The notes beneath the pieces are model-generated. The model made no database searches. It had not been told where the DNA came from and worked only from the letters and a program-made list of their open reading frames with translations. A DNA stretch of 64,000 nucleotides from CAUZIZ01 sp965222655 (GTDB lineage Bacteria > Acidobacteriota > UBA6911 > RPQK01 > JAJDTT01), in contig CBDCUP010000020.1 in the NCBI GenBank assembly GCA_965222655.1, forward strand, positions 186,001 through 250,000, in the 5' to 3' direction. The first letter of the stretch is position 1; the number at the start of each line of letters is the position of its first letter. Positions 8,735-15,885 of the stretch are shown here, one piece after another. The position numbers and the translations under genes were made by a program.

Positions 8735-9985
8735 ATGAAGCCGATTGATGAGGAGACCATTGGAGTGTGGGTGGGCGTGGACTGGGCCGACGAAGAGCAT
8801 GTCTATGCGCTGCGGATGTCGGGCTCGAGCGAAATCGAGAGCGGCGACGTCAAACAAACACCGGAGGCCCTGCAGAGCTGGATCAACGAGCTGCGGCAAA
8901 GGAGCGGGGGCGGCTGGGTCGCGATCGCCGTGGAACAGAGCCGGGGAGCGCTGCTGTATGCGCTGATGGAGTACGATTTTGTGTTGATCTACCCGATCAA
9001 CCCGAAGTCCTTGAGCCGGTACCGTGGAGCCTTCTATCCCAGTGGAAGTAAAGACGACCCGAGGGATGCGGATCTGGTGCTGGACTACCTGCTCAAGCAT
9101 CGGGAACGGATTCGATTGTGGGAACCGGAATCCTTGGAGGTGCGTTGTCTGCGCCTGTTGTCCGAGCAACGGCGCAAGCTGGTCGAGCTGCGCACGGACT
9201 TGACCAATCAGTGGACCGCCAACTTGAAGCACTACTTTCCTCAGGCCCTGAAATGGGTCGACCCGCTCAAAGGGAAGACGGCCTGCGATTTCCTGAATCG
9301 TTGGCCCAACCTTCAGGTCTTGCAGGGGGCCAAGCCGAGCGTGATTCGCCGCTTTTTCAAGAGCCATCGGGTGGGGGGCGAAAAGTGGCAATCCCAGCTC
9401 GAGGAGATCCAGCAGGCCCGGGTGCTGACCCACGATGCGGCTATTGTGACGGCGTCCAGTCTGCTGACTCAGAGCTTGGCGGGACAGATCCTGCAGTTGA
9501 ACGAGTCCATCCAGCGGTTTGATGCCAAAATCGAGGAACTCTTCAACGACCACCCGGACCCTTTCATTTTCAGCAGTCTTCCCGGCTCTGGAAAGGCTCT
9601 GGGTCCGCGGCTCTTAACCCTCTTTGGGGAGGATCGGGATCGTTTCCAATGCGCCGCGGAGGTGCAGACCCTCTCCGGCATCGCCCCCCTGCTGCGAGCC
9701 AGCGGCAAGACCCACATCGTCAGCTACCGTTGGGCCTGTCCTAAGTTCGTTCGCCAGGGGGTTCACGAATTCGCCGCTCACTCCCGGCACTGGTGCCCCT
9801 GGGCTCAAGCCTACTACCAGATGCAGCTCAGCCAAGGGAAAGATCATCACGTCGCGGTGCGCTCTTTGGCCTTCAAGTGGCTGCGCATCATCTACCGTTG
9901 CGGGAAGAACCGGGTCCCCTATGACGACGCCATTTACATGGAATCTTTGAAGGCGAACAACGCTCCTTTGCTGGCCTTCTTGTAG
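8735..9985 (+). CDS. IS110-family transposase (DEDD recombinase)
   Basis: A 416-residue protein with an N-terminal RuvC-like DEDD domain: VGVDWADEEHV gives the first Asp, IAVEQS the Glu, and DPRDADLVLDYLL the Asp pair. The C-terminal Transposase_20 domain includes SLPGSGKALGPRLL and LSGIAPLLRASGK, with the conserved catalytic Ser region. The family acts with a bridge RNA to recombine target and donor at a short core. The start ATG at 8735 follows GAGAGGAG. Length and domains are complete, so the element is probably active. Confidence 0.95.
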   Translation: MKPIDEETIGVWVGVDWADEEHVYALRMSGSSEIESGDVKQTPEALQSWINELRQRSGGGWVAIAVEQSRGALLYALMEYDFVLIYPINPKSLSRYRGAFYPSGSKDDPRDADLVLDYLLKHRERIRLWEPESLEVRCLRLLSEQRRKLVELRTDLTNQWTANLKHYFPQALKWVDPLKGKTACDFLNRWPNLQVLQGAKPSVIRRFFKSHRVGGEKWQSQLEEIQQARVLTHDAAIVTASSLLTQSLAGQILQLNESIQRFDAKIEELFNDHPDPFIFSSLPGSGKALGPRLLTLFGEDRDRFQCAAEVQTLSGIAPLLRASGKTHIVSYRWACPKFVRQGVHEFAAHSRHWCPWAQAYYQMQLSQGKDHHVAVRSLAFKWLRIIYRCGKNRVPYDDAIYMESLKANNAPLLAFL

Positions 9986-10063
9986 CCAGCACTCAAGCTG
10001 TGGAAAAAAATGCAACCGGCTGAAAAAAACTTGAAAAAACACTTGACTTGAAACCTCAGATGT

Positions 10064-10096
10064 CTGGGCTACTCGCAATAACGCCTTCGGCGTAGG
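10064..10096 (+). repeat. Right half of genomic repeat interrupted by IS110
   Basis: This 33-bp segment starts with the second CT core and matches the second half of the 63-bp repeat (inverse of 8209-8241) with one mismatch. Joined to 8373-8403 across one CT it recreates the complete repeat. Confidence 0.88.
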
Positions 10097-10253
10097 TGAT
10101 CTTCTGAAGTGGGAAGAAGTTCCTTTCTCGAATGGGGCCAGGGCTTCCTGGGGTCGGGATTGAGCTGAAACTTCATCGGCCAGGAGATCATGCAAGGGCC
10201 GCCATCTAACACGGGCGTGACCGGGGGGCGGGATCCGAAGAGAATGAAAGAAT

Positions 10254-10938
10254 TTAGAGCTTGAGCCGTCTCAGCGAAATCAGGCCAAAGAACAGCACCA
10301 ACCCAATCAACAGCGCGAAACCTCGCCAGTCGAGCGTGGGAATGGCGTCAGCCGGCGCTGCGCCAGACATGACGGTCGGAGTAGCTGTGGGCACTGGTTG
10401 CATCATGGAAGTCGCCGTGGGCGTCGGGGTCGGGTTCAGGGTCGAGGTGGGGGTTGGGGTTAGAGTCGGCGTTGGAGACAGGCCTACAGTCGCGGTGGGA
10501 GTAGGAGTGGCGGTCGGCGGTGACTGCACCACCATCTGTTGAACGTTGCCGCTACTGAGGGCGCCGGCAACGGTCAACGCCTGAAAGAAACTGAACACGC
10601 CGGCACCAGGTGCGGTGAGGCTTTCGAAGCTGAACCCGGGGGTCGTGGTTCCCGCGGCGAAGTTGGACGTGTTTTCCGCAAAATCAACGATCCCAAGTCC
10701 CGGATCGTACAGTGCGACAAAGCCAGCCGGAGCTGTCAAAGTCACACCGATCAACGCGTCAGCGAGCGGTGCATCGGTAATGCTGACGATCGGGACATCT
10801 TCGTCCGAAGACAACATTCGAGTTCGTAATCGAGAACTCGTACCGGAAGCTCCCGCCGAGCGGTGTCACCGTTGAGCTGACCGTGATGGCAGCATTCGCA
10901 GCAGTCGCACTCAACGCCAGCATCCCCACCAGCACCAA
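10254..10938 (-). pseudogene. Secreted protein with IPTL-CTERM sorting signal, frameshifted
   Basis: The N-terminal part has a short signal peptide (VLVGMLALSATAANA; possible TTG start at 10938) and AITVSSTVTPLGGSFRYEFS. The frame then changes at about 10815-10825, and the remainder continues from SSDEDVPIVSITDA. Next come a Pro/Thr-rich linker (TPTPTATVG repeats, 10380-10520) and the C-terminal tripartite signal: IPTLDWRGFALL, a membrane helix, and RRLKL. IPTL-CTERM tails direct exosortase-like processing at the envelope. The frameshift is one base and could be mutation or sequence error. It lies just downstream of the DUF4331 gene. Confidence 0.7.
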
Positions 10939-11104
10939 CGAGCGGGATCGAAGTATGGCGTTCTCTTTGCGGCAACCGCGGCTTCGACGACTGGAGAGAG
11001 GCGACCTTTGTCTACTGACAAAGCCTAGAGAACGAATGCCTTCTTCAGATAGTGGTTGTATGTGCACGTTGTCCTGGGAATGCGACCTATCTGCCCACAT
11101 GTCG

Positions 11105-12260
11105 CTACGGACCGCAGCTCGGGATGGAGTCCTTTCCACATTTGGCATTCAAGAAAATCACACCGTGACCGCAGCCGGGTCCATTCGGGTCTGGGAAGGT
11201 CCCCGCCTGTCCCTGAACGGCGATGTTGCGGTGCAGATGCCGGAGCGGAGCCATTGTGTCCGGGTCAAGGCACTCGGGACCCACGGCGATACACCCGTCG
11301 GCAGCCGAAGTCACATTCTCGAGGCAGACCAGGCTTCCTACCGGGAGCGCCCCCGTCGCGAACTCGAGTCTCACGGCCCGACCAGCCGCCATCCGATTGG
11401 TGTTCTGCGGGCCGGCGTGAGGGGTTGCAGAGTAGGGAAACACCTGGTGAAAGACCTGATCGTTGGCGTTTACGTTATCGCCAATCGGACCTCCCGGGAT
11501 GGTGCCGGCAGCGAGGCCAGTCAGCACGATATCGATCACATCGTCGCCGAAGCGCCGGCCGTTGGGAAAGCCATTGGTGGTATGTCCGCGTAGAAACCAT
11601 CTTCTCGTGGGCCGGCGAAGGCCCTATCGCCATTCGACAGGGCTTGGATCGCTTCGAGAGTGTACGCGTCCAACTGGGCGGAGGTAGTTGCACCGGACCG
11701 CGCAGTGCCAAAGTTCGGGCTAAGCGGGTCCGCTTCATTATAGCCAGGCGTTAGTTGAAAGCCGATGTTGGGCGGCGGCGTTATGCCGGTGCCGATTGGG
11801 ATGTCGTCCTTTTTCACGGTGTACGTTTGCGTGTAGTTCCTGGTCGGATCGTTGAGCCCGTTGATCGGCCCAATATTGGTCAGCCCGCCGCGTCCATAAG
11901 ACAGAATCGTGTTGGAAAACTTCAGGCCGGGCGTCGTGACGGGATTGACGTCGGAGAATTCGAAGTCATAGCGAATCACGGTTTGGCCGGTCGTTGGATT
12001 CGTGATGTGAATGCTGTACAAGGCGTCATCGGCGAACCGGTCGTAAGTCGGGCCGTCGCCGGGCTCAGAGAAGGGATGCACTTGAACGACGGCATTGAGC
12101 CCCTCTGGGCTGATGAAGGCATAGACGTCGGTGATGTTCGCCTGCGGATCTAGCGCGATCAGAGGACATCCCGATGGCTGGCGGCCCGGGCCAGCGGCGC
12201 ACCCGAGGCTATCAGGCCGGCTAACAGACAAACAGACAGATAACGTTGTCGCAAACGCAT
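11105..12260 (-). pseudogene. DUF4331 family secreted protein, two frameshifts
   Basis: Starting at 12260 the protein has a good signal peptide (MRLRQRYLSVCLLAGLIA to PLARA) and the family start ASHRD. The frame shifts at about 12162-12170 into APLIALDPQANITDVYAF, then RFADDALYSIHI and NYTQTYTVKKDD, as in DUF4331. A second shift occurs at about 11563-11572, between GFYADIPPMAF and PNGRRFGDDVIDIVLTG. The C-terminal part runs to SIPSCGP. The second site reads T TTC CCA, which has the shape of a -1 slippery heptamer. Function of DUF4331 is unknown. With three frameshifts in 2 kb I favour decay or sequence error. Confidence 0.72.
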
Positions 12261-12457
12261 GAGAAGTCTCCTTGGGAAGGGGTTTCCCGGGTCAAGCAGC
12301 GCTACCCTGTTTCCCAGGACCGCACCCCCTGAATCATCAGAACCTAGCAGCCCTCCAAGCTCGCGTCAACCGTTCTCTCCTAAGTAGCTTTAGCCTCCAG
12401 GCCGAAGTCTTTCTTACGAGCCTTGCGGCTCTAGGAACGGCGGCCTGGAGCCCACCG
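12261..12457. repeat. Intergenic region with palindromic repeat
   Basis: At about 12391-12460 lies an imperfect palindrome, AGCCTCCAGGCCGAAG ... CGGCCTGGAGCCCACCGCT. It belongs to a family also seen at 19725-19808, 26216-26299 and, in part, 41925-41982. It could act as a terminator-like or REP-like hairpin between convergent or unrelated genes. Confidence 0.6.
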
Positions 12458-13444
12458 CTACGAGGTGCGAAAGGCCGGCATGACCCGAGAGGCAAAGAGT
12501 TCCATGCAGCTGAGGATCTCCTGGTTGGGGACTCCTTCGTGTTGGCAGTGGAAGAGGAAGGTGTCGATTCCCATCTCCTGGTATGCTGCCAGCTGATCGA
12601 TGCACTCCTCGGGGCTCCCCAGAATTAGCCTTTCCTGAAAGGCGTCCAGGTCCTGCAGCTGATAGCGTTTCCCCTCCGGTGTGTCCTTCATCCAGCCCAC
12701 GTAGCGTTCGTACTGGCGCAACAGAGGCTCTTCTACCAGAGATCGGGCGCGGGATCCCGACTCGGCTACGAAACCGGAACGGGGTAGCACCAGCACCCCC
12801 TCCTTCTCCTGTTCCTTGAGGGCTTCCCGGTAGACTCGCTCCGTCTGCTCGAACTCGTCCCGGCCCATACTGGCGCTGGCGATCCAGCCGTCGGCCAGGC
12901 GTGCCGCTCTCCGCACCGCCGGTCGAGCCGTCCCCCCGATCCAGATGGGAGGCCGGGGCTTCTGCAGCGGCAGTGGCGCGATCTGGACCTCCCTGCACCG
13001 ATGGTACGCACCCTCAAAGGTCAAACACTCACCAGCCCACAGGCGGGAGATGATTTCGAGGGATTCTTCCAGCCGGGGCGCACGTTCTCGGGACGCCACT
13101 TCCGAGAGGCCGAGCTCCTTGTCTCGATACCCCAGAACCACGCCGAAGATCAGCCGTCCCTGGGACAGGACATCCAGGTGGGCCATCTGTTCGGCGAGCA
13201 GCACGGGATGATAGATGGGCAGGATGAATCCACTGGAGCAGATCTGGATCCTGCTGGTGAGAACCGCCAGCGCCGTCATGGTCGTCAGGAGCTCGTGGAA
13301 TCCCTCCGCATAGACCCGTCGGTCCCCCAGGCAGAGGAGATCGAAACCCAGTTCCTCTGCGAGCTTTGCTCTCTCAACCAGCTGGGAGAAACTGGACTGG
13401 ACGGGATCAGAGACGTATTGACCCAAGATCACACCAAAACGCAT
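12458..13444 (-). CDS. LLM-class flavin-dependent oxidoreductase
   Basis: A 328-residue bacterial luciferase-like TIM barrel. The start MRFGVILGQYVSDPV at 13444 is the usual first strand; the ORF extends upstream without family similarity. Typical elements are ERAKLAEELGFDLLCLGD, the barrel strand SSGFILPIYHPVLLAEQMAHLDVLSQGRL (spanning the cofactor site) and PPIWIGGTARPAVRRAARLADGW. The enzyme uses FMN or F420 to oxidise an unknown substrate. It stands alone between repeats; no partner reductase is nearby. Confidence 0.87.
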   Translation of the reverse strand: MRFGVILGQYVSDPVQSSFSQLVERAKLAEELGFDLLCLGDRRVYAEGFHELLTTMTALAVLTSRIQICSSGFILPIYHPVLLAEQMAHLDVLSQGRLIFGVVLGYRDKELGLSEVASRERAPRLEESLEIISRLWAGECLTFEGAYHRCREVQIAPLPLQKPRPPIWIGGTARPAVRRAARLADGWIASASMGRDEFEQTERVYREALKEQEKEGVLVLPRSGFVAESGSRARSLVEEPLLRQYERYVGWMKDTPEGKRYQLQDLDAFQERLILGSPEECIDQLAAYQEMGIDTFLFHCQHEGVPNQEILSCMELFASRVMPAFRTS

Positions 13445-13556
13445 TTTCGACACCCTCCCGAATTGGGGTAGTCCCCATGGGTTCAACTGCCTATCGCCGG
13501 ACGTTATCAGGGCGGTATCCGCGCCGCAAGGCTCGAACCCCGGAGAGTAGTGATTC

Positions 13557-13618
13557 GTAGGATGGGCACTCTTGCCCGTCAAGGATATCGACGGGCAGGA
13601 GTGCCCGTCCTACGGGCA
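13557..13618. repeat. Long near-perfect hairpin
   Basis: GTAGGATGGGCACTCTTGCC and the following CGTC pair with GACGGGCAGGAGTGCCCGTC and CTAC across a 9-base loop, giving roughly 24-bp arms with few mismatches. It looks like a dispersed REP-type repeat rather than a terminator, since no T run follows. Confidence 0.75.
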
Positions 13619-13711
13619 TGTGGCAGCTGCAGAAGGCGAGCCCGCTGTTCATTGGATCTCTTCTCCACCGCGGTTCGGATCGTCGCTTGCAACAAACGCG
13701 AGTACACGAAA

Positions 13712-13924
13712 TCAGGCGTACCGCTCTAGCAATGATTCAATGCGGGAAAAAACGTCGTAAATCACATCGGGATCCGGCAGGGTAGTGATCCGAAAGTGAT
13801 CCGTATAGGGCGTGTTGAAACTGCTGCCTGGTGCGACCAGGACGTGCTTGCTCTCGAGTAGCTCGAGCGCGAAGGTCCAAGAGTATTCCCCCTTGGCCCG
13901 CCATCTGATGGGTTTCTCTTCCAA
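13712..13924 (-). pseudogene. C-terminal remnant of a class I/II aminotransferase
   Basis: Only about 70 residues remain: FALELLESKHVLVAPGSSFN, then DHFRITTLPDPDVIYDVFSRIESLLERY. This matches the end of alanine-type PLP aminotransferases (the VLVxPGSxFN and HFRI segment with the substrate-binding Arg). The PLP-lysine domain is absent and upstream sequence belongs to a TA locus, so the gene was truncated by rearrangement. Confidence 0.72.
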
Positions 13925-13966
13925 TCCACCGTCCCGGCGAGGCTAGGAGCCTGTCCGAGTATCGCG

Positions 13967-14359
13967 CTAGGAGTTTCCGCTGAAGGCTGCCAGATGCAGG
14001 CCCGGGATACGTTCGAAATGGGCCCGGTTCCGCGTTAATAACATGGCGTTTCGCGAGAGACAGATGCCCGCGATAAGGTAGTCCGCCATGCCGATTCCCT
14101 CACCCCTCGATTAGAGATCACGCCGAATCCGTGCGGCGAGGTCGCCGGAGTTGAACTCCAGTGGGAATAGGGTCATGGCGCCCAGCAAGTGCTCAATCCT
14201 GGTTTGCTGAACCGTCGTTCGCGCCCCCGACAGAAGTTCAAAAGCGGTAACGACTGTGGTGGCCAGGCGGCCGGAGGAGAGCTCCACGTCGATTCGTCCC
14301 CGCGCCGGCTCCGCTCCCCTCAGGGAGTCGATCAGAACATCCGTATCGGCTATGATCAT
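13967..14359 (-). pseudogene. vapC: VapC-type PIN toxin with in-frame nonsense codon
   Basis: The first 82 codons read MIIADTDVLIDSLRG ... FELLSGA ... AARIRRDL, then TAA at 14111-14113. The same frame continues without a break as SRGEGIGMADYLIAGI, then LLTRNRAHFERIPGL, the missing PIN C-terminus, up to a TAG at 13967. The truncated product would lack the second half of the acidic cluster (MADYLIA), so the toxin is expected to be dead. It overlaps vapB by ATGA. Confidence 0.8.
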
Positions 14360-14595
14360 CGCCAGCGCTCCCTCAAAGTCTGCACCGCCTGGCGCAGAGA
14401 TTCCGCCTCATTTTCAGTGAAGGAGCCCAGCGTGGCGCGAGCCGCCGCAACACGTTTCCGGCGAGCCTGATTCTCCCTGAGATACAACTCAAGAGCCTCC
14501 TGCACCAATCTAGAGAATCCCTTCTCGCCACGTTCGGTCGCCAGCTGGAGAAGACGAGCCCGTTGTTCGTCGGATATCTCAACCGTGGTTCGCAT
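14356..14595 (-). CDS. vapB: VapB-type ribbon-helix-helix antitoxin
   Basis: A 79-residue protein starting MRTTVEISDEQRARLLQLA, a typical RHH strand and helix, with a charged tail (RQAVQTLRERWR) for toxin binding. It overlaps its PIN toxin by four bases. Because the toxin has a nonsense codon, this antitoxin is probably left as an orphan. Confidence 0.82.
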   Translation of the reverse strand: MRTTVEISDEQRARLLQLATERGEKGFSRLVQEALELYLRENQARRKRVAAARATLGSFTENEAESLRQAVQTLRERWR

Positions 14596-14734
14596 CGCTT
14601 CATGCTAGTATGCATGCACATGCATGTCAAAAAAAGCGGTCCCGTGTTCGCCGGCACAGTTGAGCTCCTTGTGAGCCTACTCTCCTTCCTATCACCGGCG
14701 CCGAATCCATTCACTACCTGCAGCATGGAAGAAT

Positions 14735-15485
14735 CTACTCTGCCCGGCGAGCTTGAAAGAGAACATCGTTCAGGCGCACTTGAGCAATGCGACTGAAGTG
14801 GCGCAAATTCCCAGTCACCAGTTCTAGATCGTGATAGATTGCCGTGGCAGCGATCTGTAGGTCGGCGTCAGCAAGGATTTGGCCGATTCTTTCCAGCTGA
14901 GCTCGGAGTTGTCCATAGACATTGGCCGTAGCCACATCGTAAGGCAATACGGTTACAACGGGTAAGATCCGCTTCTCGATGTTGCTCAGATGGAGGTCCC
15001 GTGCTTGAGAGCGATAGGCGCCCTTATACAATTCACCAATTGTGACTGCACTGGTGAATTGCTCTTCGCGTGGTATTGATCGGAGCCACTCGACATACCT
15101 CGAATGTGGGCGGGGACGTAATAACTCGGAGATCGAGTCAGTATCGAATAGGAAAGGGTCATCCGGTAAATGGGGAGGTGGGGACGTGGTTGGCACCTTC
15201 CGGATCCCAAATCTGCTCCCCGTTCGCTTGTCCATATAGTCGGCTGCAGTAGCAGAGGCCGTGGGAACTGTGGAAAACTCCGAGCGACATCGAACCGGGC
15301 CAGCAAGCCCGTGATACGGAGTTTTCCAAGCGCTGTGCGAACGGTGGAAAAACAACTGCGAGCACTTGCCAGTTCTCCTCCAGAACTACTTGTTTTTCCA
15401 CGGTTTGCATAGTGCGGCAGTTTCCATGGCCTACCTTTGACTGGCGGCACCTCCCCATTTACCGGATGAACCATAGGAAAGCCAA
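14735..15485 (-). pseudogene. vapC: PIN-domain toxin split by miniature element copy 3
   Basis: Removing the element rebuilds a PIN protein that starts at TTG 15483-15485, seven bases after the antitoxin stop: MAFLFDTDSISELLRPRP. ITIGELYKGA-like residues (TIGELYKGAYRS) and LADADLQIAATAI with ELVTGNLRHF complete the active site. The element is inserted after codon 4. The present frame from 14735 runs back into the element to an ATG at 15353-15355, which would add about 67 foreign residues. Normal coupling to the antitoxin is lost, so the toxin is probably silenced or altered. Confidence 0.82.
15156..15472 (-). mobile_element. 317-bp miniature inverted-repeat element, copy 3
   Basis: An inverted copy with ends GGGTCATCCGG and CCGGATGAACC on the plus strand. 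It has a perfect 8-bp duplication, ATAGGAAA, at 15148-15155 and 15473-15480. By eye it matches copy 1 throughout, which implies very recent movement. It lies within the first codons of a PIN toxin gene. Confidence 0.95.
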
Positions 15486-15491
15486 GATCAG

Positions 15492-15770
15492 CTAGTCCAG
15501 GGACTCGCTAGGGCGTGTTGTAGTGCGGGACGATTGCTCAGTCTGCTGAACCAACTCATCCGATCCAGCCCATCCACCAGCCAGACTGGCCAGGCCGCCC
15601 TGCGGTCCCGCCTTACGCAATCGTTCGAATTGTTCTAGATGTGTGGCAGCGACCAGGGCCGCGACTGGTTTCCCGTGTCGGGTGATCAGGATGGCTTCCC
15701 CCTGCTCGGCCTCCCGGATGCAGACCGAAAGGTGGGCCTTGGCTTCGGCAATCGACATGTTCTTGGACAT
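15492..15770 (-). CDS. Phd/YefM-type antitoxin
   Basis: A 92-residue antitoxin: MSIAEAKAHLSVCIREAEQG and ILITRHGKPVAALV form the Phd DNA-binding fold. The extended Ser/Thr-rich C-terminus would bind the toxin. The stop lies seven bases before the TTG start of the interrupted PIN toxin. The toxin is disrupted, so this may be an orphan repressor. The upstream AT-rich TGATCATCATGACCATAATG stretch (15785-15805) is a candidate operator. Confidence 0.85.
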   Translation of the reverse strand: MSKNMSIAEAKAHLSVCIREAEQGEAILITRHGKPVAALVAATHLEQFERLRKAGPQGGLASLAGGWAGSDELVQQTEQSSRTTTRPSESLD

Positions 15771-15885
15771 TCTTGACCTCCATTATGATCATCATGACCA
15801 TAATGACTATAATATCCTATTGCGAGTCTCTCGCAGATGAGCTTATTTGCGGCAAGGGCAAAGGCAAAAGCATAAGCACGGGAAA

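Larger units (their letters stand above)
8404..10063 (+). mobile_element. IS110-family insertion sequence, complete, inserted in a repeat
   Basis: The ends are fixed by the interrupted repeat. The left half stops at 8403 and the right half resumes at 10064, each carrying a CT core, leaving 1660 bp of element between the cores. It has no terminal inverted repeats, as expected for IS110. It contains a roughly 200-nt structured region (8523-8719), then the DEDD transposase gene (8735-9985) and a short right end. Placement of the structured RNA upstream of the gene fits the IS110 group rather than the IS1111 group. Confidence 0.9.

Noticed and set aside
8209..10096. Inverted 33-bp repeats at 8209-8241 and 10064-10096 as terminal inverted repeats of a transposon
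   Set aside because: They are parts of a dispersed genomic repeat; the second copy is completed by 8373-8403, which places the IS110 ends at 8404 and 10063.
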